DNA from: Agromyces laixinhei
GTDB lineage: Bacteria; Actinomycetota; Actinomycetes; Actinomycetales; Microbacteriaceae
Assembly (NCBI RefSeq): GCF_006337065.1
Contig: NZ_CP040872.1
Span: 310,001 to 374,000 of the forward strand
Direction of reading: 5' to 3'
Length of the DNA: 64,000 bases
Under the pieces are notes generated by a model. It made no database searches and had not been told where the DNA came from. It was given only the letters and a program-made list of their open reading frames with translations. A program made the translations under genes and the position numbers. The stretch's first letter is position 1, and the number at the start of each line of letters is the position of its first letter. This document shows positions 1 to 8,960 of this stretch, one piece after another.

Positions 1-404
1 AGCTGGCCCGGACGCCGCTCGATGAGGCCCTGCAGCGAGAGGTCGTCGCCGACCTTCTCGGCCGTCGCACGCCGCTCGTCGCGCCTCACGTGCTTGATGC
101 GCAGCGGGTAGGCGATGTTGTCGCCCACGTCCATGTGCGGGAAGAGCGCGTAGTCCTGGAAGACCATCGCGACCCCGCGCACCCCGGGTTCGGCGTTCGT
201 GACGTCACGGTCGCCGATCACGAGCGAACCCGCGGTGATCGCCTCGAGGCCCGCGATCGAACGCAGCAGGGTGGTCTTGCCGCAGCCCGAGGGCCCGAGC
301 AGTGCGAAGAACTCGCCGTCGTGGATCTCGACGTCGATCTCGTCGACGCCGCGGACGCCTCCGGGGTACTCCTTGACGAGTTGAGTGGCGTTGATGCCGG
401 CCAT
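1..404 (-). CDS. Carbohydrate ABC transporter ATP-binding protein (partial)
   Basis: This is the first 134 residues of a sugar-importer ATPase of the MsmK/UgpC/MalK kind; the rest lies beyond the left edge. The Walker A motif GPSGCGKT is at residues 37-44 and the Q-loop FQDYALFPHM at 82-91. The sequence stops just before the expected SGGQ signature. The ATG overlaps the stop of the upstream permease gene as TGATG, so translation is probably coupled. It is the last visible gene of a leftward uptake operon and should energise the two permeases next to it. The fold and family are clear; the transported sugar cannot be told from the sequence. Confidence 0.9.
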   Translation of the reverse strand, partial: MAGINATQLVKEYPGGVRGVDEIDVEIHDGEFFALLGPSGCGKTTLLRSIAGLEAITAGSLVIGDRDVTNAEPGVRGVAMVFQDYALFPHMDVGDNIAYPLRIKHVRRDERRATAEKVGDDLSLQGLIERRPGQ

Positions 405-1258
405 CAGGACTTGATACCTCCATGGAAGCGGAAACCGTAGCGACGGTTCACGATGAAATAGATGATGAGCACGGGCGCCGAGAACAGCAGCGCGAAGGTC
501 GAGATGAGCCGGAGGTCGGCCTGCCCGCTCTCGGTGTAGAAGGTGTACATGAGCACCGCCGCCGGCTGCAGGTCGGGGCTGCGCAGCAGGATGAACGGCA
601 CGAGGAAGTTGCCCCACACCTGCACGATCGTCCAGATCGAGATGAAGGCCAGGCCGGGCCGTGCGATCGGCGCCACGACATCGCGGAGGATGCGGAAGGG
701 GCCCGCGCCGTAGAGGCGCGCCGACTCCTCGTACGACTTCGGGATCGAGTCCATGAAGTCCTTCAGGATGAAGATCACGGTCGGCAGGATGCCGCCCGCC
801 AGCACGAGCAGCACACCGACGTAGGAGTTGATGAGCCCGAGCTGCGTGATGATCTGGTACGTGGGCACCATGGCCGCGGTGCCCGTCACGATCGAGGAGA
901 GCAGCAGCAGCCCGTAGAGGATGCCGTCGCGGCCCGGAATGCGGATGCGGCTCATCGCATAGGCGGCAAGCGCGCCGAGCACGACGACGATGACCATGGT
1001 GCCGATGCCGAGCAGCAGCGAGTTGCCGATCGAGCGCAGTGCGTACGGGTTCTCGGCGAGTCGCGCGAAGTTGTCGAGGGTCCAGTCGGGCCACGACAGC
1101 GAGAGCGACGGGGTCGCGTCGAACGGCGCGAGCACGAGCCACACCATGGGCAGGGCGAAGAGCAGCCCGACGATCGTCATGACGATCGCGAAGGCGACCC
1201 GGGCGAGGAAGTGCCGCACGGTCGCATTCGCGGCGACCTTCTGGGGGATTGCGGTCAT
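404..1258 (-). CDS. Carbohydrate ABC transporter permease (MalG-like)
   Basis: A 284-residue inner-membrane permease of the MalG type with six predicted membrane segments. The cytoplasmic EAA loop that docks onto the ATPase is visible in the second half as ESARLYGAGPFRILRDVVAP. Length and topology are normal for the family. The start ATG overlaps the end of the MalF-like gene by 4 nt, and the stop overlaps the ATPase start by 1 nt, so the three are translated as one unit. It forms the membrane channel together with the neighbouring permease. The substrate is inferred only as a sugar or glycoside. Confidence 0.92.
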   Translation of the reverse strand: MTAIPQKVAANATVRHFLARVAFAIVMTIVGLLFALPMVWLVLAPFDATPSLSLSWPDWTLDNFARLAENPYALRSIGNSLLLGIGTMVIVVVLGALAAYAMSRIRIPGRDGILYGLLLLSSIVTGTAAMVPTYQIITQLGLINSYVGVLLVLAGGILPTVIFILKDFMDSIPKSYEESARLYGAGPFRILRDVVAPIARPGLAFISIWTIVQVWGNFLVPFILLRSPDLQPAAVLMYTFYTESGQADLRLISTFALLFSAPVLIIYFIVNRRYGFRFHGGIKS

Positions 1259-2187
1259 CGCTTCTTCCTTCCCTTCGACACGCGCACGTAGCCGAGCGCG
1301 ATGACGAGGTTGATGAGCAGCATGATGAGCGAGATCGCGGCGCCGAGCCCGAGCTGGCCACCGGGGATCGCCGTCTCGTAGATGTAGACCGAGAGGATCT
1401 CGGTCTTGCCGTTCGGGCCGCCCGCCGTGACGAGGTACGGCGTGAAGGTGTTGAACGTCCACAGCGTGATGAGCAGCGTGTTCGTGAGGATGTGCCCCTT
1501 GATGTTGGGCACGATCACGTCGCGGAGCTGCTGCCACCCCGAGGCGCCGACCATCTTGGCGCTCTCGATCTGCGAGGGCGGCACTGCGCTGAGCGCCGAG
1601 GAGAACAGCTGCATCGAGAAGGCGGTGCCGACCCAGATGTTGAAGATGATGATCGACTCCATCGGGTGGTCGATCAGCCACGCGGTGCCCTCGGTGCCGA
1701 GCAGGCCGTTGACCGTGCCCGATCGACGGTCGAGCAGCGCGAGCCACAGGAAGGAGGCGACGGATGCCGGGATGACCCACGCCGCGAGCACGAGGCCCTC
1801 GATGAGCCCCTTCACCCACCCGTGGATGTTTCGCACCGCCCAGGCGAGCCCGAACCCGATGAGGGTCTGGCCGATGATGCCCGAGAAGAGCACGAAGATG
1901 AGCGTGAGCCAGAGGGAGTTCCAGAACGACGGGTCGGTGAGCGCCTCGGCGTAGTTGTCGAGCCCGACGAACTCGGGCGATGCCGCCTGCAGGCCGGTCA
2001 GCCGGTAGTCGGTCATGCCGAGCCAGATCGTCCACACCGCCGGGAACAGCAGGAAGATGCCGATCAGGATCAGAGCCGGTGCGACGAAGATGCCGGCCCG
2101 GGCGGTGCCGAGGCCGGCGACATCGTCGGCCCGCCGCCGGCGGGGAGCGATCGCGCTCCCCGCCGGCGTCGTGGTGCTGGTCGTCAT
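1255..2187 (-). CDS. Carbohydrate ABC transporter permease (MalF-like)
   Basis: A 310-residue permease with a short basic N-terminus, a first membrane helix at about residues 32-54 and an EAA-type loop (IESAKMVGASGWQQLRDVIVP) in the C-terminal half. It is the MalF/UgpA-type partner of the permease downstream, which it overlaps by 4 nt. Only 3 nt separate it from the stop of the binding-protein gene upstream. This order (binding protein, MalF, MalG, ATPase) is standard for actinobacterial sugar importers. There are no defects. Confidence 0.92.
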   Translation of the reverse strand: MTTSTTTPAGSAIAPRRRRADDVAGLGTARAGIFVAPALILIGIFLLFPAVWTIWLGMTDYRLTGLQAASPEFVGLDNYAEALTDPSFWNSLWLTLIFVLFSGIIGQTLIGFGLAWAVRNIHGWVKGLIEGLVLAAWVIPASVASFLWLALLDRRSGTVNGLLGTEGTAWLIDHPMESIIIFNIWVGTAFSMQLFSSALSAVPPSQIESAKMVGASGWQQLRDVIVPNIKGHILTNTLLITLWTFNTFTPYLVTAGGPNGKTEILSVYIYETAIPGGQLGLGAAISLIMLLINLVIALGYVRVSKGRKKR

Positions 2188-2190
2188 TGC

Positions 2191-3600
2191 TTAGCCGCCC
2201 GAGACCGCGTCGTCTCCGACGATGTCCTTCACGGCGTCGGCGTACGTGCTCGCCGCATCGGCGACGCTCACGCCCGAGACCACGTCGAGCGTCGCCTGCT
2301 GCAGCGCGGTCGACACCTGCGGGTAGGCGGCGAGCGGCGGGCGGTAGGCGGTGATCGGCAGCACCTCTTCGCTCACGTACGTGAGCATCGGGTCGCCGGC
2401 GAGCATCTCGTCGTTCACGTCGGTGCGCGGCGTGATCGCGACGGTGCCCTCGTTCCGCGCCTTGTAGGCGTCGGCCGAGTTCATGAAGGCGAGCAGCTCC
2501 CACGCGAGTTCCGGGTGCTCGCTGTTCGGGTTCAGCACGCGGCCGGTGCCACCCGACATCGACACGAAGTCCTGGCCGTTGATGCCGGAACCGGGCTCCA
2601 TCGCGGGGATCTTCGTGTAGCCGACGACATCGTCGCGGTTCGCCATCGGCGCGGTGCCGACTCCCTCTTCGGGGTTGATGACGCTGCGCCAGAAGTAGTC
2701 GCCCTCGAGAAGGATGCCGATCTGGTTCGCCGCGAACAGCTGGAACGAGGTGTCGCGACCGGCCGCCTCCTGCTGCAGCACGGCGTCGCCGAGGCCCTCG
2801 TCGACGTAGATCGTCTTGTAGAGGTCGAGCGCGTCGTTCAGCCCGTCGGTGTCGCCGACCCACTTGTCGTCTTCGTAGACCTGCTCGCCCGTGCCGACGA
2901 GCATCGGCAGCAGCCCCTGCATCGTGGTCGCCTCGCCCATGGCGGTGCCGGCGTTCAGCTGGATCGGCGTGACGCCGTCGAGCTGCTTCAGCTCGCGTGC
3001 GGCATCGAGCACGTCCTCCCAGCTCTCGGGCTGCCAGTCGGCGTCGAGGCCGGCCTGCTCGAAGAGATCCTTGTTGAAGTAGAGCACCCGGCCGTCGGCT
3101 CCCTGCGGCACCCCGTAGCGTTCGTCGTCGAACGAGACCGCCGACTGCACGGCCTCGGGAATCTGCTCCCAACCCTCCCAGGCGTCGACGGCGTCGCCGC
3201 CGACCTCGGCGAGCGGCTTGATGTAGCCGGCCTCGGCGAACTCGCCGACCCAGATGCCGTCCATGCCGATGATGTCGGCGCCCTCACCCGACTGCAGGTC
3301 GAGCGCGATCTTGGTCTTGTAGTTCTCGTCGTCGACGCCCTGCGGCTCGAACTCGACGGTGACGTCCTTGCCGTCCTCCTCCATCGCGGCCTCGAACTCG
3401 GGAATGACCCAGTCCGCGATCCAGTCGGCCTCGGCCGCGTTCTTGCCGCCGGCGATCGAGTTCGCCGTGATGGTGAGGGTCACCGGGCCGGTGTCCTCTG
3501 ATGCCTCTGGTGCCTCGCCGGAGCAACCGGCGAAGACGAGCGCACCTGCGGTCGCGACGGCGAGCGCCGCCAGGATCCTGCGATTGCCGTGGTTGATCAT
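2191..3600 (-). CDS. Extracellular sugar-binding lipoprotein of the ABC importer
   Basis: A 469-residue family-1 solute-binding protein. The ATG at 3600 is chosen because AGAGGA lies about 7 nt upstream and because it gives a clean lipoprotein signal: basic MINHGNRR, a hydrophobic stretch, then the lipobox LVFAGC with the lipidated cysteine at residue 26. An earlier in-frame start would add 33 low-complexity residues encoded by the GGTGGTGC repeats and spoil the signal. The mature protein should sit on the outer face of the membrane and deliver a carbohydrate to the two permeases downstream. The upstream oxidoreductase and isomerase genes suggest a polyol or modified sugar; this is inference. 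Confidence 0.92.
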   Translation of the reverse strand: MINHGNRRILAALAVATAGALVFAGCSGEAPEASEDTGPVTLTITANSIAGGKNAAEADWIADWVIPEFEAAMEEDGKDVTVEFEPQGVDDENYKTKIALDLQSGEGADIIGMDGIWVGEFAEAGYIKPLAEVGGDAVDAWEGWEQIPEAVQSAVSFDDERYGVPQGADGRVLYFNKDLFEQAGLDADWQPESWEDVLDAARELKQLDGVTPIQLNAGTAMGEATTMQGLLPMLVGTGEQVYEDDKWVGDTDGLNDALDLYKTIYVDEGLGDAVLQQEAAGRDTSFQLFAANQIGILLEGDYFWRSVINPEEGVGTAPMANRDDVVGYTKIPAMEPGSGINGQDFVSMSGGTGRVLNPNSEHPELAWELLAFMNSADAYKARNEGTVAITPRTDVNDEMLAGDPMLTYVSEEVLPITAYRPPLAAYPQVSTALQQATLDVVSGVSVADAASTYADAVKDIVGDDAVSGG

Positions 3601-3650
3601 CTTCGTCCTCTCTCGATTCGCCCGCCGAGCTTCGCGTCGGCGAGATGTTG

Positions 3651-3720
3651 CTGGTGGTGCGGTGGTGCTCGTGGTGCTCGTGGTGCGGTGGCGGTGCAAG
3701 GTGCGGTGGTGCGGTGGTGT
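3651..3720. repeat. GGTGGTGC low-complexity tract
   Basis: The spacer between the oxidoreductase stop and the lipoprotein gene is built from repeated GTGGTGC/GTGGTGCTC units over about 70 bp. On the coding (minus) strand it reads as CACCAC-rich sequence just upstream of the lipoprotein ribosome-binding site. It probably arose by slippage. No function is evident, although its length could affect spacing in the operon mRNA. Confidence 0.7.
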
Positions 3721-4905
3721 TCAGAACCGCCGGTCGTCTGCGGCTTCCGCCGCTGACGACAGCGGGTGGCCGATCGAGTCGGCGAGGGTGCGAAGCATCC
3801 GCTGGCCGACGACGATGTCGGCGGCCCCCTCTGCGACCGACGGGCCGGGCTCCGGATGCCCCGCGGCGAGTGCCGCGAACGACCGGAGCTCCTGCTCGAA
3901 TGCCTCCTCCTGCATCCATCGCGTCTCCGAACGTCGCGCCCCGAGGGGTTCGGCGTTCTCGACGACGGTGAGCACGGTGGGGGCGTTGAGCACGTAGGGC
4001 ACCGCGAAGGAGAGGGCGATCGTGCCCGTCTCGTGGTGGAAGGTGACGGTCTCGCGATACTCGGGGTAGCGCGGGATGAAGTGCCAGTCGATCGACCACG
4101 GCACGTCGGTGCGCTCGGCCAGGACGCCGCCGAGGCTGAGCGAACCCGGGAACTCCGGTCCCGAGTGGCGGGCGCGGTCGACGGTGCCGACGCCGCCCAC
4201 GAGGTGCCGAAGCAGCCCCGTGTCGTGCACGATCGAGCCGAGCACCACGTTCGTGTAGAGCTTCGGAAGCGGATCGGCGGCGGGGCCGATGGCTGCAGCG
4301 ACGGTCGCGTCGGTGGCGGCGACGAGGTTCGCCAGCAGCTCGGGCGGCACATCACTCGGCGGGTCCGAGAGGTTCGCGAAGGCGAGCTGAGCACCGTCGG
4401 CCGGGTGCAGCACCTCGACGCTCACGGCGCGTACGTCGACCTCGGCGAGCAGCGCCCTGGCCGCGTTCGACGCCGGATCGTGCTCTTTCATGTATCCCAC
4501 TCGCACCCAGTCGGCGAGCTCGATGCCTCGACGAGCGGCGAGCTCGCGGAGCGCGTCGATCTCGCCGAGCGAGAACGCGAGCGGCTTCTCGGCGAGCACC
4601 CGGATGCCGGCGTCGACGAGCCGCCCGACATCCGGCGCATGCGAGCCTGCGGTCGCGAGGATCGCGCCGTCGACGCGAAGCGTGCCGGCGCCGACGGCGT
4701 CGATGAGCGCTTCGACCGAGGTGAAGGCCGCGACGCCGGCGCCGGACGCCTCGGCGGTCTCGCGTGCCCGTGCGGCCGAGAGGTCGACCACCGCGACGAG
4801 TTGCATCAGGTGGCCGTTGCGCCGGATGAGCGGGAGGTGCACGCTCTGGCTGATCGCGCCGAGGCCGATCACGGCGATGCGCACCGGCGCGTCGAAGCCC
4901 GTCAT
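3721..4905 (-). CDS. Gfo/Idh/MocA family NAD(P)-dependent oxidoreductase
   Basis: A 394-residue sugar/polyol dehydrogenase-type protein. The N-terminal Rossmann fold shows IAVIGLGAISQ near residue 10, and the family hallmark EKP occurs in VLAEKPLAF. The ATG at 4905 is preferred because it overlaps the stop of the upstream isomerase gene as ATGA; an upstream GTG would add three residues. Members oxidise or isomerise sugars, inositols or glycosides with NAD(P). Placement between a sugar isomerase and an ABC importer points to catabolism of the imported compound. The substrate is unknown. Confidence 0.88.
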   Translation of the reverse strand: MTGFDAPVRIAVIGLGAISQSVHLPLIRRNGHLMQLVAVVDLSAARARETAEASGAGVAAFTSVEALIDAVGAGTLRVDGAILATAGSHAPDVGRLVDAGIRVLAEKPLAFSLGEIDALRELAARRGIELADWVRVGYMKEHDPASNAARALLAEVDVRAVSVEVLHPADGAQLAFANLSDPPSDVPPELLANLVAATDATVAAAIGPAADPLPKLYTNVVLGSIVHDTGLLRHLVGGVGTVDRARHSGPEFPGSLSLGGVLAERTDVPWSIDWHFIPRYPEYRETVTFHHETGTIALSFAVPYVLNAPTVLTVVENAEPLGARRSETRWMQEEAFEQELRSFAALAAGHPEPGPSVAEGAADIVVGQRMLRTLADSIGHPLSSAAEAADDRRF

Positions 4906-5810
4906 GCGAACCACCGCCGCAGGCGCTCGCGGTTCGCGACCTGGTCGGCGCGCGCCCGTGCGACGTCGGCGGCGTCCTGCAGGATCACATCCTGCTCGAC
5001 CACGATCCAGCCGTCGTACCCCGACCCGACGATCGTGTCGACGATGCGATCGACCTCGAGGTCGCCGTCGCCGAGTGCGACGAACACGCGCCGCTGCCAG
5101 ATGTCGCGCATCGGGTCGGCCGAACCCGCGGCCGCTGCGAGCACCGAACGGTCGGCGTCCTTCAGGTGCACGTGATTGATGCGATCGGCCCAGCGCGGAA
5201 AGTCGGTGACCGGGTCGCCGCCGCCGACGATCAGGTGCCCGGTGTCGAAGGTCAGGTCGACGTCGGTGTCGGCGAGGAACCGGTCGATCTCGCGCGGCGT
5301 CTCGATGTAGGTGCTCGCGTGGTGGTGGAAGGTGGGCTCGAGGCCGGCCGCGCGCGTGAGCTCGGCGGCACGCTCCACTCGGGCGGTGAAGATCGCCCAG
5401 CGGGAGTCATCGAGCTCGAGTTCGGGTGCGCCGCCGGGGCGCGCCTTGCGCTCTGGCGAACCCGAGTCGGCGAGCGTCGGCTTCGGCGCGCGATCGGGGG
5501 CCACGGCTGCCGCGGCGGCGAACAGCTCGAGCGTCGGCGCGAGGGCGGTGAAGGCGCGCTCGAACTCCTCGTCGGAGCCGGCGAACGGCAGATCGGCCCA
5601 GCCGCCGGCGAGTGCGAGACCGTGGCGCTCGAGCAGCAGGGGCAGGTCGTGCCGATCACCGAACAGGCCGACGGGGCCGAGGTCGACGCCCTCGTAGCCG
5701 GCTTCGGCGATCCACGTCGCGAGCTGCTCCCCATCGGGCAGCGGCACGACATCGGGGCGGGAAAGCTCGAAGACGCCGTAGCTGACCGGCGCGTTCGCAG
5801 TTCGGATCAC
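4902..5810 (-). CDS. Sugar phosphate isomerase/epimerase (TIM-barrel, IolE-like)
   Basis: A 302-residue xylose-isomerase-like TIM barrel (AP-endonuclease-2 superfamily). Metal-site signatures are visible: FHHHAS, DTGHL and NHVHLKD. The GTG at 5810 is chosen because GAGAGGA precedes it by about 7 nt; a TTG 15 nt earlier would place that ribosome-binding site inside the gene. It is the first gene of the leftward uptake and catabolism operon and overlaps the oxidoreductase by 4 nt. The closest functional analogues are inosose dehydratase (IolE) and hydroxypyruvate isomerase, but the sequence alone does not decide between them. Confidence 0.85.
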   Translation of the reverse strand: MIRTANAPVSYGVFELSRPDVVPLPDGEQLATWIAEAGYEGVDLGPVGLFGDRHDLPLLLERHGLALAGGWADLPFAGSDEEFERAFTALAPTLELFAAAAAVAPDRAPKPTLADSGSPERKARPGGAPELELDDSRWAIFTARVERAAELTRAAGLEPTFHHHASTYIETPREIDRFLADTDVDLTFDTGHLIVGGGDPVTDFPRWADRINHVHLKDADRSVLAAAAGSADPMRDIWQRRVFVALGDGDLEVDRIVDTIVGSGYDGWIVVEQDVILQDAADVARARADQVANRERLRRWFA

Positions 5811-5916
5811 CGAGAGTCCTCTCAACCGTTGTGACGCTCCAGCGCGTCGTCGCGGTCAAGGCTAACTAAGTTCGGACATACTCACAACCATACGTAGCCG
5901 GTCGCGCGACGGTGGA

Positions 5917-6309
5917 TCAGACGCTGACGAGCGGCGCCGCGATCGCCTCGAGTGCACCGGGAACCAGGCGGTAGTACGCCCAGGTGCCGCGCTTCGATCG
6001 CGAGAAGACACCGGCGTCGGTGAGGATCTTCAGGTGGTGCGAGACGGTGGGCTGGCTGAGCCCGACGGGCGCCGTGAGATCGCAGACGCACGCCTCCTGA
6101 CCTTCGGATGCCGCGACGATCGAGACGAGGCGCAACCGCACCGGGTCGGCGATCGCCTTGAGCAGGTGCGCGAACGACTCGGCATCTTCGGCGGTGATCG
6201 TCTCGCGCGTGAGCGGAGCACAGCACGCGATCGACGCATCGGCCGTGTCGGCGGCCCGAGCCGCCTCGACGGCATCTCTGGTCACGAGCGGCAGGTCGAC
6301 GGTGGTCAC
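5917..6309 (-). CDS. arsR: ArsR/SmtB family arsenic-type repressor
   Basis: A 130-residue winged-helix metalloid sensor. It contains the classic alpha-3 metal motif as ACVCDL, an extra CC pair near residue 28, and the recognition helix SQPTVSHHLKIL. The GTG at 6309 is chosen because the only upstream alternative, a TTG at 6336, would put the operator palindrome inside the gene. It diverges from the flavoprotein and arsenate-reductase genes and should repress both directions until As(III) or a similar metalloid binds the cysteines. The family is certain. The inducer is inferred from the ACVCDL motif and the arsenate reductase next door. Confidence 0.9.
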   Translation of the reverse strand: MTTVDLPLVTRDAVEAARAADTADASIACCAPLTRETITAEDAESFAHLLKAIADPVRLRLVSIVAASEGQEACVCDLTAPVGLSQPTVSHHLKILTDAGVFSRSKRGTWAYYRLVPGALEAIAAPLVSV

Positions 6310-6326
6310 GAACCTCAGTCTCTCAT

Positions 6327-6346
6327 ATATTGACAATCATCGATAT
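6327..6346. promoter_or_regulatory. ArsR operator with overlapping -35 TTGACA
   Basis: The 20-bp segment ATATTGACAATCATCGATAT is an imperfect palindrome (ATAT..GA ... TC..ATAT) of the type bound by ArsR/SmtB proteins. It lies between the divergent arsR and flavoprotein genes. It contains a perfect -35 hexamer TTGACA (6330-6335) for the rightward genes, so a bound repressor would block RNA polymerase. A related half-site, ATATCGACA, follows at about 6363. Confidence 0.65.
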
Positions 6347-6397
6347 AGCGTCCACACTTCCCATATCGACATCCTTCAATGAAGGCGAGCAACCCGG

Positions 6398-7744
6398 ATG
6401 ACTCTCATCGACCTCACGGCGCCGAAGACGATCCCGTCGCGGCTGCAGGCACTGCCCGTCGCGATCATCGGCGCCGGCCCGATCGGTCTCGCTGCCGCGG
6501 CGAACCTCGTCGAACGGGGCATCGACTTCGTGCTGCTCGAGGCCGGCGACCGCGTCGGCGCGAGCGTCGCGCAGTGGGGGCACACCCGACTCTTCTCGCC
6601 GTGGCGGCATCTCGTCGATCCCGCATCGCAGCGACTTCTCGCCGAGTCCGGCTGGGCGGCGCCGCCCTCAGCGTCGTTGCCGACGGGGGCCGAGCTCATC
6701 GAACGATTCCTGGCGCCGCTCGCAGCGTTGCCCGCGATCGCGCATCGCATCCGCCTCGGAGTCGAGGTCACCGACGTCACCCGAGAGGGCATGGACCGCA
6801 CGCGCACCACCGGGCGCTCGCAAGCGCCGTTCCTGCTGCGCCTCCGCACGGTCGACGGAGTCGAGGAGCTCACCGCCCGCGCGGTCATCGATGCATCGGG
6901 CACGTATCGAACCCCCAACAGCCTCGGATCCTCTGGCCTCGACCCGCTCGGCATCGCCGACGTCGAAGGTCTGGTGAGTCACGCGCTGCCCGACGTGCTC
7001 GGCGCGGACCGTGCCCTGTACGCCGGCCGCCACACGATCGTCGTCGGTGCCGGGCATTCGGCCGCGAACACCCTGCTGCAGCTCGACGCCCTCGCCGAGC
7101 AGGAGCCCGGCACCCGCGTCACCTGGGCCATCCGCAACGCGACGGCCGCCCGGGTCACGACCTCTCCCGACGACGAACTGCCGGCGCGCGCTTCGATCGG
7201 TGCCCGGGTCGACGCCCTCGTCACGGCAGGGCGCATCGAGCTCGTCGATCGTTTCGAGATCGTGCGGCTCGGTCGGGGGTCGCGAGACGCGTCCGAGGAA
7301 TCCGTCGCGGTCGTCACCGGCCGACGTGGCGACGGCCTCGAGACGATCACGGCCGACCGCATCGTGAATGCTACGGGGTTCCGGCCGAACCTCGAGATGC
7401 TCCGCGAGATCCGGCTCGAGCTCGACGACATCGTCGAGGCGCCCCGCCGCCTCGCCCCGCTCATCGATCCGAACGTGCACTCGTGCGGCACGGTCGAGCC
7501 GCATGGTTTCGGCGAACTCACCCAGCCCGAGCGCGACTTCTTCATCGTCGGCATGAAGAGCTACGGTCGCGCGCCGACCTTCCTCCTCGCGACCGGCTAC
7601 GAGCAGGTGCGATCGGTGACGGCGTGGCTCGACGGCGACGAAGCAGCGGCTCGCGCCGTCGAGCTCGTGCTGCCGGCAACGGGGGTGTGCTCGACGAGCG
7701 CCGACACGCCGTCCGGCGGCTGCTGCGGCACGTCGGCATGCTGA
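6398..7744 (+). CDS. FAD/NAD(P)-dependent oxidoreductase of the ars locus (ArsO-like)
   Basis: A 448-residue flavoprotein with an N-terminal FAD-binding Rossmann motif (IIGAGPIGLAAA, residues 23-34) and a second dinucleotide motif (IVVGAGHSAAN, about residue 214), as in flavin monooxygenases and ArsO-type proteins. The C-terminus ends in a cysteine-rich tail (TGVCSTS, then GGCCGTSAC) that could bind a soft metalloid. It is divergent from arsR, and arsC follows after 82 nt. The probable role is redox chemistry on an arsenic compound in the cytoplasm. The reaction is not established here; the ars context is the main support. Confidence 0.8.
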   Translation: MTLIDLTAPKTIPSRLQALPVAIIGAGPIGLAAAANLVERGIDFVLLEAGDRVGASVAQWGHTRLFSPWRHLVDPASQRLLAESGWAAPPSASLPTGAELIERFLAPLAALPAIAHRIRLGVEVTDVTREGMDRTRTTGRSQAPFLLRLRTVDGVEELTARAVIDASGTYRTPNSLGSSGLDPLGIADVEGLVSHALPDVLGADRALYAGRHTIVVGAGHSAANTLLQLDALAEQEPGTRVTWAIRNATAARVTTSPDDELPARASIGARVDALVTAGRIELVDRFEIVRLGRGSRDASEESVAVVTGRRGDGLETITADRIVNATGFRPNLEMLREIRLELDDIVEAPRRLAPLIDPNVHSCGTVEPHGFGELTQPERDFFIVGMKSYGRAPTFLLATGYEQVRSVTAWLDGDEAAARAVELVLPATGVCSTSADTPSGGCCGTSAC

Positions 7745-7826
7745 GCGACGACCGGAACCACGCGCCCGGCGGAGTTCGAGATCACACGTCCCATTCATCC
7801 TGCTGTCGACCGAGAGTGAGCACCCC

Positions 7827-8252
7827 GTGACCCCGACCCCCACCGTTCTGTTCGTCTGCGTGCACAACGCCGGCCGCTCGCAGATGGCCGCCGGCTACCT
7901 GCGCGCGATCGCGGGCGATCGCGTCGAGGTGCGCTCGGCGGGCTCCGAGCCCGAAGACGAGATCAACCCGGTCGCCGTCGCCGCGATGGCCGAGGAGGGC
8001 ATCGACATCGCGGGCACGACTCCGAAGATCCTCACCGTCGACGCCGTGCGCGAGTCCGACGTCGTGATCACGATGGGCTGCGGCGACGCCTGTCCGATCT
8101 TCCCGGGCAAGCGCTACGAAGACTGGGAGCTCGAAGACCCCGCCGGCAAGGACCTTGCGACCGTGCGGCGGGTCCGCGACGACATCCGCGCCCGCGTCGA
8201 GTCGCTCATCGCCGAGATCGCGCCTGCGGCATCGCCGAACGCGGGCGGCTGA
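7827..8252 (+). CDS. arsC: Arsenate reductase, low-molecular-weight phosphatase type
   Basis: A 141-residue arsenate reductase of the LMW-PTPase fold. The P-loop CVHNAGRS (catalytic Cys11, Arg17) is followed by GCGDACP and by the acid-loop region DWELEDPAGK, typical of the actinobacterial mycothiol- or thioredoxin-linked enzymes. It starts at GTG 7827. It should reduce As(V) to As(III) in the cytoplasm. No arsenite efflux pump (ArsB/Acr3) is visible in the window, so As(III) would have to be handled by the flavoprotein or exported by a gene elsewhere. Confidence 0.9.
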   Translation: MTPTPTVLFVCVHNAGRSQMAAGYLRAIAGDRVEVRSAGSEPEDEINPVAVAAMAEEGIDIAGTTPKILTVDAVRESDVVITMGCGDACPIFPGKRYEDWELEDPAGKDLATVRRVRDDIRARVESLIAEIAPAASPNAGG

Positions 8253-8288
8253 GGCCGGCGCGATCCGCTCCCGACCTCCGAACGGCGC

Positions 8289-8960
8289 TCAGCCGACGAA
8301 CCCGCGGAACGGGTCGTTCTCCTCGGCGCGCCGGGCCCGATCGGCCTCGGCGACCGCGACGCCCATGTCGAGATCCGCAAGCAGGTCGAGCACCCGGCCC
8401 TCGCGCTCGGCCTCGTAGGTCTCGTCGACCTCGATCCGGGGCCACTCGCTCCACTCGCGATCGAGTCGGGTCTCGATCGCGCCCGAGACCTCGCCCCACG
8501 CCTCTTCGCGCGCGCGCTCAGCGAAGGCCGTGAGGTATTCGGGATCGTTGCGGCGCACCCACAGCTCCTTCGCCACGGCGGCGTAGACCTGTTCACGGCG
8601 GCGGAGGTTCGCGGCATCCGCTCGCCGGTAATCGTGCTCGTGCGACGACCGGCCCTCGCGTCGCGCTGCGGCCGCGCGCGCCTCGGCCGTGTGCTCGGCG
8701 ACCTCGTCGGCCTCCTGCACGAGCTCGTAGAGCACTTCGCGCGCGGCGGCGGCGGCGCGCTCGGGCGCGAAGGGCTCCTCGCCGCGAAGCGCCTCGACGA
8801 TCATTCGGTTCCTCAGCGCCATGCGGCCGGCCGACTCGGCGACCAGCACGCCTTCGGTCAGCATCTGGTCGAACGTCGGCGCGGGAACCTCGGGCAGGGC
8901 GGAACGATCGAACGGCTCGAACCGTCGTCGCTTCCGCTTGCGCCTGGGCCAGAGGGCCAT
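8289..8960 (-). CDS. Conserved hypothetical helical protein
   Basis: A 223-residue protein that I do not recognise. The N-terminus is very basic (a run of K/R at residues 6-13). The rest is almost entirely charged and helical (rich in Ala, Arg and Glu) with no signal peptide or membrane segment. Codon use matches the neighbours and the frame has strong GC3 bias, so it is a real gene. It converges with arsC, 36 nt away, and stands alone. The basic N-terminus might contact nucleic acid or the ribosome; this is a guess. Confidence 0.7.
   Translation of the reverse strand: MALWPRRKRKRRRFEPFDRSALPEVPAPTFDQMLTEGVLVAESAGRMALRNRMIVEALRGEEPFAPERAAAAAREVLYELVQEADEVAEHTAEARAAAARREGRSSHEHDYRRADAANLRRREQVYAAVAKELWVRRNDPEYLTAFAERAREEAWGEVSGAIETRLDREWSEWPRIEVDETYEAEREGRVLDLLADLDMGVAVAEADRARRAEENDPFRGFVG

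Noticed and set aside
404..3172. A 922-codon leftward open frame spanning the permease and binding-protein genes
   Set aside because: Only its last 284 codons (the permease) make sense. The rest is Arg/Ala-rich translation of other genes in the wrong frame, a result of high GC.
6309..6336. A TTG start at 6336 for arsR
   Set aside because: It would place the operator and the -35 of the divergent gene inside the coding region; GTG 6309 fits better.
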